From Cyanophora paradoxa (taxonomy: Eukaryota; Glaucocystophyceae; Cyanophorales; Cyanophoraceae), in contig QPMI01000182.1 of assembly GCA_004431415.1 (NCBI GenBank), positions 62,001-126,000 of the forward strand: a stretch of 64,000 bases of DNA, in the 5' to 3' direction. The notes beneath the pieces were generated by a model. That model worked only from the letters and a program-made list of their open reading frames with translations. It searched no databases and was not told where the DNA came from. Below, piece after piece: positions 31,101 through 41,187 of the stretch (positions within the stretch are counted from its first letter, which is position 1; every line of letters begins with the position of its first letter). The position numbers and the translations under genes were made by a program.

Positions 31101-34100
31101 CGACCCACTGCATGATGGACTCGTCGAGCCCCATCATCGCCGCGACGTAGGGCAAGCCCTGAACGTCGGTGCCTTGCATGGACGTCGGTGCCGGTGGCAC
31201 GGGCGGGCCATACAACATTACCGCGGCGGGGATGCCGCGGTTATGGCCCTCGACGTTTGCGATGAGCGTGGAGGCAAGGCAGTGCATGGCTGCATCAGCG
31301 TCGAGCGCGTTCGGGTGGAAACGCGTGACGACTGGGGCAGTCGCATTCACGCAGGGCGCGTCGGGCGGCCCGTTCTCGCCGAGGGTGAGCGGCACGAGCC
31401 GCGGAATAGCAGCCCACGGGTACTGCTCGGCCGTCGGATTGCGGGCCGGGCTACCGCCGAGCGGGTCGGGCAGCAGCACGCAGTACTTGTCGCAGTACCG
31501 GACGCGCTCGGGCGTGCCGTCGTACCACGTGCGGGCCCCAGCAGCAGGTGCCGCCGGCGTGGCCGTAGCAGTGGAGACCCCGGACGGTCCGGCGACAGGC
31601 GCAGCTGAGGAGCTGGCCATGGGCACGTCGCCCTCAGCGTCGCGATCGGCTTCGCTACGGCGGGCCTCGCCTTCCCAGTTGTCGAGCCACTGCACAAAGG
31701 GAAGGGAGCGAATTGGGGCGTTGCCGCCAATTCGGGCCTCGTGGATCTCGCCCAGCAGCCAATTAGCGCCTTCGACGACGGTGTCGTAGCAGCGGTAACT
31801 GGTGGCCAGCCACGAATCCGAGTCGTCCTTTGCGGCCTCGCGCTGGACGACCTCGGGAATTTCGAGGTTTGCCGGGTACGCCGGGGCGAGCGTACGGACG
31901 AGCTCCTCGCACCCCGGGTGCGAGGCGTTAACCATGTCATAGAAATAGCTAACGTCGTCCGGCAGCTTCTGCTGCTCGCGCGGGACGAAGGGCGTGATGC
32001 CCGGTCCGGTGCGACCGCTGTCTAGGCAGGACAGCATCCAGCGCGCATGGCTGGGGACTGGGGCGACAACCTCAGAGAGGGTCGGGCCCGTGTTGGCGGA
32101 AGAGCGCCAGCGTCCCTCGACATAGTACGGGGGCAGGTGCGACACATGCAGCTCAAAGCGATCTATGAAGAACGCGTCCCAGTGAAGGGCATTCCACTGC
32201 GTGGTGTCGGCCGGCAGGTCCGGCAGCGGCACGAGCAAGCCGGCGCTGGAGGCGGCGAGCTCGAAGGAAGCGACAGCGCGCTTCAGCATGCGAATGTTCG
32301 CCGGGTGGCGGTTCGGCATGACGATTTCCAGCCGCTCCCACTGGGGCGGTCGGGGTTCTCATGAAACCAGGCGAAGCGGCGCCAGGGCGGCTGGGCCGCT
32401 TCAGCTTCGAGCCAGGAGGCGAGCTCCGGGTCGGGAGCGATGTGCAGCGTGACCGGTTTTGAGCCGGCTGCAGGCCGCTGTTGGCGAGCCACATGTGCTC
32501 GACCTGAGTCGGCCAACGGCTAGAGGGCTGGGGCAGCCGATGAGCTCGAAGAGGTGGGCGTCAATGCCCGCACGGACAAAGAGCGCGTGCCGCATCCTCT
32601 CGCGCGTGTCGTCGTCGACGCCAGCGCTCTCATCGGACTCCATGGGGTCAGGAGAGGGCGTGCCGGGGCCTCTTCCGCTTCCCCTTCGCCCTCGGCCTCG
32701 GCATTTGCCGGCTTGGCGGGGCGGGCCGGCGGCTGGTGCCGCGGGTGCGAGCGGGCTTGGCGGCAGAGGTCGTTTCGTCGACCTTGCCCTTGCCGCGGCC
32801 ACGGCGGCCGGCGGCGGCCTCACGCTCGGCGACCTCGCGAGCCATGCGGTCGCTGGTCTGGAGGTCGTCATCGAACTCATCCCAGACCGGACGGTGCGAG
32901 CGCTTGGCCGTGAAGCGGCGGCGTACCTCGCCCAGCATCAAGCGCACGCGGTCGCGCGGCTTTTCGAGCAGAGCAACGGCGCGGACGCCGGACTGCGAGA
33001 TGCAGTAGCAAACCCAGGTGAAAATGCTACGGTGCATTTCACCCCAGCGGTTCGCGGCAGAGAACTCGCCGTGGAGGGCGTTCACGAGCCATGAGTACTC
33101 GCTCGAGTCACGGACGCCGCCAGGGAGCGGGCCACGGCCCTCACGGGGGACAGTGCGGGATGCCAGCAGCTCAATGACATCGTAGTCACAGCACCGCCCG
33201 CGGCGAGTGATCGGGTAGGAGCGATCGTAGAACGCTTCAACACTCGGTCCAAGCATGAGGGGGTCGGCATTCGGGAATTCCGGAACCGGAGCCCTTCGCC
33301 GGGGCCGACGGGCTGTCTACCACGACCGTGGGGGCGGCGTGATAGGTCCCCAGGCCCATGAGCCAGTCGGAGAACAGCAAGCTGCTGAACTCCGTGGGGC
33401 GGCGCAGGTCGAGGATCCTGGCCAGGCGGCGCACGGCGACGCGGGGGAGCAACTTGATGGCCCGGAACCCTCAAGGTCTGAGCCGTGCTGCACCAGCTCG
33501 GACAGGTTCACGAGCGGCGGCTCCCCGGCCATGCAGCGAGCGCGGCGGCTGTTTTGCATGGCGATAACGCGCTCGGGGACGGTGCCCTTGGCGCGCGTGT
33601 CGAAGCACGTGGCTCCGGCAACCTCAGTCAGCCGCTCCGTGTATGTTTGGAACAGCGACAGTGGCGGGGCCACGTCCTTAGGGCTAATCCACGCGAAAAG
33701 GCTGCCCTTCTCGAATCCGAGTGCGCCCGGCAGCACCGTAAGGGTCCGGAAACGGATTATGGCAAGCACAAGCTGCACGCAGTAAGCGTGGAAGTCGGAA
33801 TCCTCGTCGAGGAGTTCGCGAGCCGCAGCGAGCGCTGTGCGCATGGCGTGGTAGCCCGTCACGGTACGGGAGACGTTCCCGTCGGGCGTAATGTCGAACC
33901 GCGGGTCGCCGTTTGGTTCGACCTGCAGGTGCTGGATCCCGGCCATTTCAGGCCGGCTGAGCGAGCAGGTACGCCGACGAAATGAGCAGGGATAGCAGCG
34001 GTAAACGCTCGCTGTCCGGCAGTGCGCTCGAGTCTGAGGCGAGGCCCCAGACGTTCGAGGCGGGCGCGTGCCGCTCCACGACAATAGCATGTCGTCCAAG

Positions 34101-34500
34101 CTTTCAGCGAGGCGACGTCGAGCTCATTGGGGTCGTCGGCCAAAGATCCTCAGGATCAGGGGCCGAGCCAATACCGAGCACTTGGTGACGGGGTGGCTGA
34201 GTTGGGCACCGCGGATTGCGAGCATCGCAATGCTCGAATCGGGGCCCTCCTGGAGGCGGTAATCGAGCTTGGCGATCGTCGCCGCAGCCTCGATCACGCA
34301 GGCGAGGGAGTGAGCCTCGGTGCGGTGAGCCAGGCGACCCAGCAGCAGGCGCTCGGGGCGCCGCAGGCCGCAGGCCCCAGGAACCGGTCAAGGGCTATGC
34401 TTTCGGGCCCTCCTGGGCGAGTTCGCGAACGAGCAGCGTCTGCTTCGCGTCGTCGAGGCCGTTCGTGAAGAGCAGCCCAATGGCGCGCTCTAGGTCACGG
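28150..34500 (-). CDS. Unknown coding block between gag and protease, in several frames
   Basis: About 6 kb of minus-strand sequence looks coding but sits in frames broken roughly every 0.5-1.5 kb. Best segments are 34100-33317 (VTGYHAMRTALAAARELLDED), 33256-32648 (SSEYSWLVNALHGEFSAANR; Lys/Arg-rich end), 32319-30811 (502 codons; WNALHWDAFFIDRFELHVSH), about 31000-29700 (FNPQMHIVGPTAIYEFMWST; DELYAVLQHLKSGQLGESID) and 29687-28202 (Ser/Arg-rich SRDRRGRRQSREAAASRE, then AKNWRARLRLLLERNAQ). I recognise no family: no CCHC knuckle, no methyltransferase or envelope signature, and no clear membrane anchor. Usual gypsy elements have nothing of this size here. It could be an enlarged Gag part, a captured host gene, or an element-specific protein. 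Confidence 0.55.
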
Positions 34501-36952
34501 GGCTTGGCCGTCAAGTGGGCGTACCACTTTGTGAGCGGCATGAGCACCGGGCTCACGTAGCGGGGCAAGTAGGGCCCGCCTCGCGCTCGCCCTCTTTCTC
34601 CACGTCCGTGGCAGGCACGTGGTCATACGGCATGTAATCCAGTGCCCACGACTTCGTGGAGCACCGGGGTGGTGCCTGGGGCACGTCGCGGTCCGGAGAA
34701 CCGAACGGCCCGAAATAGGCGGGCTTCGAGGTGTCGCTGGCGTAGGCGCGGAGCCCTGGCCAGGGTCGGAGCTCGGGGCGGACTCGGAGTCCGTGTCGAG
34801 CCGCTCGGCGTCGCTCTCCCCAAGCTCGGACTCCCCGGAGCCGTCCTCGCTGGCCGGGTTGGCGCAGCGGAGGTCCCGCTCGAACGCAGCCTCGCGAGTG
34901 GCATCGTCGAGGGCGCCAGCCGAGATGTCCGCCGCAGCGGCATCGAAGGCGGCCTGGTCGCGCGCCTTGGCGGCCATGGCGAGGGCGTCGGACGGCTGGC
35001 GGACCGCTGCAACGGCCGCAGCCTCGTCCGAGTCGGAATCCGTGCCCACGGGCATCACATGTACAGACAGCGACCGAATGGACGGGCCGCCCGGAGGGGC
35101 GCCGGCGTTCGGGTTGCCGCCTGCAGACGAGGAGCTGGCGCCACGCGCGCTCTCGTGCAGGGCGGCCTGCTGCTGCATCACTTGCAGGTGCTGGAAGAAT
35201 GCAGCCATGGCGGCCGAGTTCGGCGAGTCAGAGCGGGGCTCGTTCTCGGCGCGAACTTGGTTGAACCGGGGCCGCTGCCCGCGGTTCATGTCCTGGCCGT
35301 AGCCCCGGCCGCGTCCGCCGCGGCCCTGTGACTCAGCGTCCGGGCAGTCCCGGCGGATGTGGTCCAGAGACCCGCAGGTCCAGCAGCCCGGCTCACGGTC
35401 GTCCTGGGCGCTCTTCTCCTTGCCCTTCCCAGCGGGCGCTGGTTCGGGCCGGAGGCAGGGGCGCGGGTGGCGCCGCCCGGCTGTAGCCGCCGCCGCGGTC
35501 CGGCCGAAGCCGCCGCGGTCGTTGCGGTAGCCGCCGCGGGCGTACGGCTCCTGGCGGTGCCCGCCGCGGTGCGAGAACCCGCCGCGGGTCGGGCCGGGCT
35601 CGCTGCGCTCATCGGCGGCATCCTCCTCGCGCGCCGGCCGATCGCGGCGCCGCGCGCGCTTATCCGCAATCCCTTTCACCCACTCGGAGTATGGGATATT
35701 GGGGAAGGGGGCCGTGCCCCACACGCAGTTCCACGTAAAGTGGCAGCGGTCGAGGGCCGGCATCTCCACGTGCATGCACAGGGGGCATGGGGACGTGGTC
35801 GTGCTCGGGTACCCCAGGCGCTCCTCGTCGGGGTGCCGGCGACCCGCGACGGCGCGCCCTGCGGAGCCTTCGTGCCCGGGGCCGCATTGACGGACTTGAC
35901 GGGCACGGCCTCGATGGGCTCGTCGCCGTCGTCGTCGCTGGCGGCGGCCGCTACCGGCGCCAGCTTGCGCACGCGGGCTTCTTAGCCTCCGGCGCCTCGA
36001 GTGCGGCCGTGGCCGTGGGGGGCAGCACGGTGCGGCAGCCGTGCGTCTTGCACGCTGCGACGAAGATTTCGTCGAGCTGGAGCGGCGACAGGGCGCCGTC
36101 CTGTGCAAGGATGCGCTGCTGCAGCGCGGCGAGGAACGCGCGCAGAGTGCGCTCGTTCGCCTGGGCGAACCCGGCCATCCGAACATCGAGGTTCTGATAT
36201 TCCGGGTCCTCGCTCGTCGAGCGGGCCTCGAGCGCAGTGCGCAGACACTCCGCATAGTACACGGCGAGGCGCTGGCCCTGGGGCAGCGTGTGCTGCACTA
36301 GGGGCATGAACCAGTCATGCCATGAGCGCGGGTCCTCGCCCGTGTAGGGCTCAGTGAGAGCCCGGCGGGCCGCGTGCGGGCGCGTCTCATGAATCCATGC
36401 CGTGATCGTTGCGAGGAGCCCGGGGGCACGCAAGTACGAGTCACGCACGGCCACGATAGTGGCATGATCGCGCGCGCAGCTCTGCTGCAGCGCCAAGATT
36501 GCAGCCTCATCCTCGGCAGTCCGCAGATCAGCCGGGACAAGTCCGAGACGAGCGAGCAGGGCGCGGTCACGCTCCAGGCCAGCAATAGAGGCCTCATAGA
36601 GGTCGCGCTTACGCTCAATCTCGGCGCGGAGGGCGCCGGGGCGGATGCGCCCGACGATCACTCCGGCAAGCGCCTCAGACTTAGTATACTCCTGGCCGCC
36701 GGCAGTGTCCGGGCCAAAGAGATACTTCGTCGGCTGAGCCGACTGGAAGTTCCGGACATCCTTCCGGAACCGGTCACCGTCGGCGAGGCGCGGCTTCGCG
36801 GGGAGGAAGGCGATCCGCGCGGGATCATCCTCCGCCGCAGCGGCGGTGCCAGCGAGCTGCACAGCAAGTTCGGCCTTCGCAGGCTCAACGTGCGCAAGTG
36901 CGGACAGCTGGCTACGGACTTCAGAACTGATCAGTTCAGAAGTGTTCGACAT
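34410..36952 (-). pseudogene. Gag (capsid and CCHC nucleocapsid), frameshifted
   Basis: The likely start is ATG 36952 (MSNTSELISSEVRSQLSAL). A helical, capsid-like part runs to about 35960. The frame then shifts twice (near 35970 and 35800) before continuing to a CCHC zinc knuckle, CWTCGSLDHIRRDC (about 35345-35385), with the C-x2-C-x4-H-x4-C spacing of retroelement nucleocapsids. Arg/Gly-rich flanks (RGRGYGQDMNRG) suit RNA binding. A further shift near 34570 continues the coding sequence (PRYVSPVLMPLTKWYAHLTA) to a stop near 34410. Gag packages the element RNA. The shifts break it unless they are sequence errors. Confidence 0.75.
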
Positions 36953-37403
36953 ATTGCTCTCTTTGCAGCGTATAGCCACGAGAACAGAATGCCAGGGCAC
37001 AAGATTTGAGCTGCAGCGCACTGCAGATCCGGGACACGGTCTTCTCGTGGCGTGCGAGAACCGACTCAGGGACACTCAGAGAACTGCCGCTGGCAGACTC
37101 CGGGGCACAGTGTGCGACGCGAAGCGTGCAACCGGCGAAGGGACACAGACAATGATTGAGACTCTCGCGAGAGCTCGTGCGTGCGCTTCGGTCTGGGGAT
37201 GCACCGAAGCCCGCGAGGGACACTAGAGTCACTTCCGAAGCACAATCAGCCCGCCCAGAGGCGACGCGGCCGAAGTGTGCAGCGTAGCACGCCACAAGTG
37301 GCGGTCGCCCGGAAAGCTCGTCCCAGATCTCTTTAAGCTTATGCGAGGCGGCGCGGCGAGGCGCGCGGCGCGGGCAGAGCCTGGAAGTCCAGCGACCCTT
37401 GAA

Positions 37404-37428
37404 GGTTCGATTCCGGCAGAATGGCGCC
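37404..37428 (-). other. Candidate primer-binding site
   Basis: Directly inside the 5' LTR, the plus strand reads GGTTCGATTCC then GGCAGAATGGCGCC, which resembles the T-arm and 3' end of a tRNA. The element strand is therefore complementary to a tRNA, as a primer site must be. It does not start with the usual TGG, and the T-stem pairs poorly, so the tRNA is not identified. Confidence 0.45.
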
Positions 37429-37711
37429 TGTCGCGTGCGAGATTAGTGTGTCTAATCGTGCGCGCGGGAAGCCCGTGCGGAGTGCAAGCTCGGCAGGGCG
37501 GGGTTTGGCGAGTGCTGCTGCTGTTAGCCACCGGGATGGTAGACTGAGGGTGTACCCGTCCAGCTACGGCGTACCCCGACACACGCATACAAGTGACCGC
37601 GGCGCTCTAACTAGCCTAGGCGCCGTCGATCTAGCAGCACGAAGGCTGCGCACATCATCTAGAACCCTAGCGGCTCACAAACGAGCATCCGCTATAATGT
37701 CGGATGCGACA
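37429..37711 (-). repeat. 5' LTR of the central retrotransposon
   Basis: 283 bp matching 20834-21116, with TGTCGC...GCGACA ends. As the 5' LTR in the minus orientation it should hold the element promoter. TATAAT-like sequence (CTATAATG) lies near 37694-37700. Confidence 0.93.
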
Positions 37712-37716
37712 ATGTG
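37712..37716. repeat. Target site duplication, right copy
   Basis: ATGTG, identical to 20829-20833. Confidence 0.85.
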
Positions 37717-38294
37717 TTCAACGGTTCGACGTTTATGCACGAACTTGTAATTAAGTTGTAATTATATATTTTTTTTTGGTGAATTACCGGCCACAGTTTC
37801 TCGCCTCCGGCGGCGCTCACTTTGCGTACCCCCCCGCCGCCCTCTCGCTACCCCCCAAATCCCATTGGAGGCGATGGGCCCGGGGGACCGCATCGCCGAA
37901 TGGGGCCCGCGGGGACCCAGAGGGTTGCGGGGGTTGCGGGGGGGCGCGGGGACGAGGGCCGGCCCGCGGGGGGGCGGAGGGGGGGAGAGGGGGCGGGCGG
38001 GTCCCTCTCGTCAGCGGGGCCGGGGGCGGGCCCTTGTGCTGAGCGAGGCCGGGGGGCGGCCCTTGTGCGTACCCGGGCCGGGAGGGGGCCCTTCTCGTCA
38101 GCGGGGCCGGGGGCGGTCCTTCTGGGCCCTTCTGGGGGTTTCCGCGCTTACAACCCCGTCCGTCGTACCCAGCGGTGTCAGCGGCGTGCGTGCGGCCCTG
38201 CTGGAGCCCTTCTAGAGCCCGAGCCCACCCCCTGCCGCCGCCGGGGTGCGAGAGAGGGGGGAGGGGGGCAATTTGTATTCAGACAGAGGAGCAA
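37717..38294. other. Intergenic, GC-rich repeats, no gene seen
   Basis: After an AT-rich start with a T-run (37771-37779) comes a GC-rich stretch of imperfect repeats of GGGCCGGGGGCGGGCCCTT type (38020-38130). No reading frame is supported. Confidence 0.5.
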
Positions 38295-38588
38295 TCACAG
38301 GTCGCTAAAGTCGCCGCCCCGAGCATCCACCCGGCCTGACATCAGAGAGATAGGGAGCCGCTCGGCATACCAGGTGCCTAGCATAGCATCGATCAGGGGC
38401 AGTATCTCCTGTGAGAGGTTCGAGTAGACGTACTGTAGGTTCTGGTGGACGCTCCTGCCCACCGGATCCTTAGCCCATGCGATCGGGGCCGCTGCATTCC
38501 ATACACTCGTGACCAGCAGATCCAGGCGCTCCAGCAAGTGCCGGTGCTCGGCGTCCGTCAGTTGGCGCGGGGCATGGATGGGAGGCAT
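38295..38588 (-). CDS. Hypothetical protein, 97 residues, single exon
   Basis: Starts MPPIHAPRQLTDAEHRHLLERLD and ends SGRVDARGGDFSDL. It looks helical (LVTSVWNAAAPIAW; YSNLSQEILPLIDAML) with no membrane segment or known motif. It has no intron, unlike most genes here, and lies in a cluster of three minus-strand genes with few introns. Function unknown. Confidence 0.5.
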   Translation of the reverse strand: MPPIHAPRQLTDAEHRHLLERLDLLVTSVWNAAAPIAWAKDPVGRSVHQNLQYVYSNLSQEILPLIDAMLGTWYAERLPISLMSGRVDARGGDFSDL

Positions 38589-38796
38589 TGGCTCACACGA
38601 AATGGGGCGTATTACGTAGCGCGCAGGGGGAACGCACTTAAGGTCGGGCGGGCCCCTTTCCGGACTTGGCGGGTCGCGGCGGTCTTCCGGAGCCCCCCTC
38701 CTTGACCTGAGCCCTACCCCCTAGGCCCGAGCCCACCCCCTGCCGCCGACGAAGTGCGAGAGAAAGGGGCGCAAAAGGGCTCTGAATTCGATACAT

Positions 38797-39459
38797 CTAC
38801 AGGCGGCGGCGGCGGAGGCGGCTGCCCTCTACGGAGAGCGAGTCGGGGGTGCCAGCGGGGAAGGTGACGGAGGCCTTCCGCTTCTGCGACCACCAGCCCT
38901 TGAGCGCGCTCTTGGTGGGCGACGACTCCTTGAGCGCCTTCTTGCCCGCCTTGGCCGCCTTCCTGGCCACCTTCTTCGCCGCCTTCTCGTCCTCCGACTC
39001 GGGCTCCGAGTTCTCCGACTCGGGCTCCGACTCGGGCTCGGGCTCGGGCTCGGGCGACTCGATCTGTAGGGGTACGGGCTCAGAGGGGGGCACGAGGGTA
39101 GAGGCAAAGGGGCTCACCTCAGGGTCGGCCATGGGGGCGGGGGGCGAAGCGGGCGAAGCGGGCGGGCTGAGCTCCTTCTCCATCTTGACGACGATCGAGG
39201 CGGCCTCGGCGGCGGTCACGATGGCCTCGACCTCCTCGACGAGGGCGGGGCGCCTCCCGTCGACGAAGGCAAAGGTGGCCTGCCGCGCCTCCTCGGTCAT
39301 CTCGCCGAGCTCCTTCCTGACCGCTTCGATCGTCGCGGCCCGGTGGGGGCAGCGGAACTGGAGCCAGGCCATGTAGAGCTGTGCAGGGGCTCGCGTGAGA
39401 TGGAGGCAAGGGCTTGCGTGAGACAGAGGGAAACGGCGGACCTCGGCGTTCTCCTTCAT
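38797..39459 (-). CDS. Unknown protein with acidic/Lys-rich tail
   Basis: The N-terminal part (ELYMAWLQFRCPHRAATIEAV, TFAFVDGRRPALVEEVEAIV) is followed by an acidic Glu/Ser/Pro stretch and a basic tail (KAAKKVARKAAKAGKKALKE), as in some chromatin-associated proteins. A 63-bp segment (39379-39441) begins GTCCGCC and ends CAG and may be an intron, though reading through keeps the frame. Coding-like sequence (DPEFPFEKEPPCD) extends upstream of ATG 39459 to about 39555 without an ATG, so the true first exon is probably farther right. Family unknown. Confidence 0.5.
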   Translation of the reverse strand: MKENAEVRRFPLSHASPCLHLTRAPAQLYMAWLQFRCPHRAATIEAVRKELGEMTEEARQATFAFVDGRRPALVEEVEAIVTAAEAASIVVKMEKELSPPASPASPPAPMADPEVSPFASTLVPPSEPVPLQIESPEPEPEPESEPESENSEPESEDEKAAKKVARKAAKAGKKALKESSPTKSALKGWWSQKRKASVTFPAGTPDSLSVEGSRLRRRRL

Positions 39460-40044
39460 GTCGCAGGGCGGCTCCTTCTCGAAGGGAAACTCCGGATCGA
39501 TTCCGGGGCCGGAGGGGATAAGGGAGGCAGAGGAGGCAGAGGTCTTTCCGGGGTTCTGACCTATCTAAATAATCACGTACCCCCCTGCACGTGACTCACC
39601 TGCACGTGACCGTCCTTTTTCGGTCTCCGCCGGTTCGCGCGGGTCGGTGCGTGACGTCACTCCCCGTCACCGATCGGCAACCGGGGTACCGCTGCTGCTA
39701 CTTCGACGGGTCCGGTGGCGGTGTGCGGCACGAACCGTGACGGGGTGCGAGTTCGGCAGCCGTGACGCACGCGAGACCCTGCAAAATCGCGGGCGGTTAG
39801 TCTGTAGGGTGCGCGCGGCAGGGTAGCGACCTGTGCCGACCCCCCAACGTCAGTGCGGACCCGTACCCCCCCGGGTAATGGGGGGGCGTGAATGCGGAAT
39901 TCACCCACCCCGAGCCGCGAATCGCAAACCCTGGCCCTGTAGCGGGTGGTGCTCGCGAGCCTAATCCCGCTCGAATGTCGGCGGCGGCACGTGGTCAGGC
40001 AGGGGGTGCGATTGAATGGTGTACAGGCGACCTACCTAGGCGGC
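39460..40044. other. Spacer, probable upstream exon plus promoter
   Basis: 39460-39555 looks like coding sequence of the gene to the left. The rest has repeated CACGTGAC (39588-39612) and GTACCCCC words (39583, 39861) and no supported gene. Confidence 0.4.
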
Positions 40045-41187
40045 CTACTTGCCTACGAGCTCGAGGTTGAGCCACTGCGACGGTGGGTCCGCCTCCCTGT
40101 GCTCGCCTGGGATGATGCCGCCCGTCATCTCGTACCGCCCGCGGACCTTGGTCACCTCCTTGGCGGTCTCGGAGTTGCAGCCCTTGCAGAGGATCCGCAG
40201 CGTCTTCGGGTACGCCCGGTGGTAGTCCGCGAAGAGGGACGTAAGGAAGGGCGGGTCCGTTTCGACCACGACGGGCAGGAGCGGGTGCCACGTCTTCTCG
40301 CCGGGGCCGGGCGGGCGGGCGCGGATGCCGACGACCGCGCGCTCCCCCGTCGCCTCCTTGCGGGTCAGGCAGCGGCTACGGCAGAAGGCGAAGAGGATAT
40401 CCGTGAAGTACGCCGGGCCCATGTGGTCGACGTGGAAGGTCTCCTCGCCCTCCGCGGCACCGCAGCCCTCGCAGGTCAGGCGCGCCGCCGCGGACTTGCG
40501 GGCCCGGTAGAAGGCGCTGGTCTCGGGCTCGATGGCCTCCCGCATGAGCGCGTTCCAGCAGGCGGAGAGGATGGTCGGGTAGCGCGCCTCCGAGGCGTTC
40601 CAGTCGTTCCAGAAGTGGCACGTGCCGTCCTTGAGCTCGAACGCCAGCCGCACCGGCCCGTCTCCCTCCTCCCACTGCGGCCGCCTCGGGTTGCGGGGCG
40701 CGTCGCTGATCTGCCTCGCCGCCCACTTGGGGAGGCGGAAGGCCAGCAGGCGCTCGATCTCGCCCGCCCGGAGCCGCCGCGGGGCCGGGCCGTGGAACTC
40801 CGCGTAGACCGCCAGCGCCGTCCGCAGCGCCTCCGGGGGCATCCGCACCACCCTCACGGGCCGCTCCGTCCCCGCAAACGTCACCGTCACGAGGGGGCAG
40901 CGCTCGTCCCGCAGCATCCGCTCGCCCTCCGCGCGGACCTCGGCCAGCATCTCGCCCATCCGCTTGAGTGTCGGTCGCTCCGGCGGGTCGCGCATGGCGA
41001 TCTTGACCGGCACGCCCGGCAGGTGGCTCGTGCTGCGTCGCTTGGGCGGCGATTCGTCGTCGCTGAGGTCGATCGCCAGGCGCGCCGGGTGCCGCTTCGG
41101 GTCGGCGCCGCGCTTCATTTTGGGTCTCGCCGAGTCCTCGGAGTGCCGCGAATGGGCCCGCGAACCCCTATTTATGCTGCCGTCCAT
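40045..41187 (-). CDS. HNH-nuclease-like protein, single exon
   Basis: A 380-codon frame with no intron. The start may be ATG 41187 or ATG 41118 (MKRGADPKRHPARLAIDL). The C-terminal half has paired cysteines (CEGCGAAEG), then FHVDHMGPAYF, then ILCKGCNSETAK. The C-x2-C ... HVDH ... C-x2-CN order is the zinc-ribbon and His-metal layout of HNH endonucleases. The gap of about 100 residues between HVDH and CKGCN is longer than usual, so an insertion or a related non-nuclease fold is possible. The middle (GTCHFWNDWNASEARYPTIL) is unrecognised. Lack of introns sets it apart from the surrounding genes and may point to transfer, for example from an algal virus or bacterium. Confidence 0.55.
   Translation of the reverse strand: MDGSINRGSRAHSRHSEDSARPKMKRGADPKRHPARLAIDLSDDESPPKRRSTSHLPGVPVKIAMRDPPERPTLKRMGEMLAEVRAEGERMLRDERCPLVTVTFAGTERPVRVVRMPPEALRTALAVYAEFHGPAPRRLRAGEIERLLAFRLPKWAARQISDAPRNPRRPQWEEGDGPVRLAFELKDGTCHFWNDWNASEARYPTILSACWNALMREAIEPETSAFYRARKSAAARLTCEGCGAAEGEETFHVDHMGPAYFTDILFAFCRSRCLTRKEATGERAVVGIRARPPGPGEKTWHPLLPVVVETDPPFLTSLFADYHRAYPKTLRILCKGCNSETAKEVTKVRGRYEMTGGIIPGEHREADPPSQWLNLELVGK

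Larger units (their letters stand above)
20834..37711 (-). mobile_element. Complete Ty3/gypsy-like LTR retrotransposon, 16.9 kb
   Basis: Two 283-bp LTRs that read as identical bound the element, with ATGTG on both sides. Sense is the minus strand. From the 5' LTR (right) the order is tRNA-like primer-site region, gag, a long block of unknown coding sequence, aspartic protease, reverse transcriptase, RNase H, integrase, 3' noncoding region, polypurine tract and 3' LTR. Protease-RT-RNase H-integrase is the Ty3/gypsy order. At 16.9 kb it is far longer than a usual 5-8 kb gypsy element, largely because of about 6 kb between gag and protease. Many one-base frameshifts interrupt the coding sequence although the LTRs indicate recent insertion. 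Confidence 0.93.

Noticed and set aside
37404-37428. tRNA gene beside the 5' LTR
   Set aside because: Only a T-arm-like and 3'-end-like piece is present, with no D or anticodon arms; the position fits a primer-binding site.
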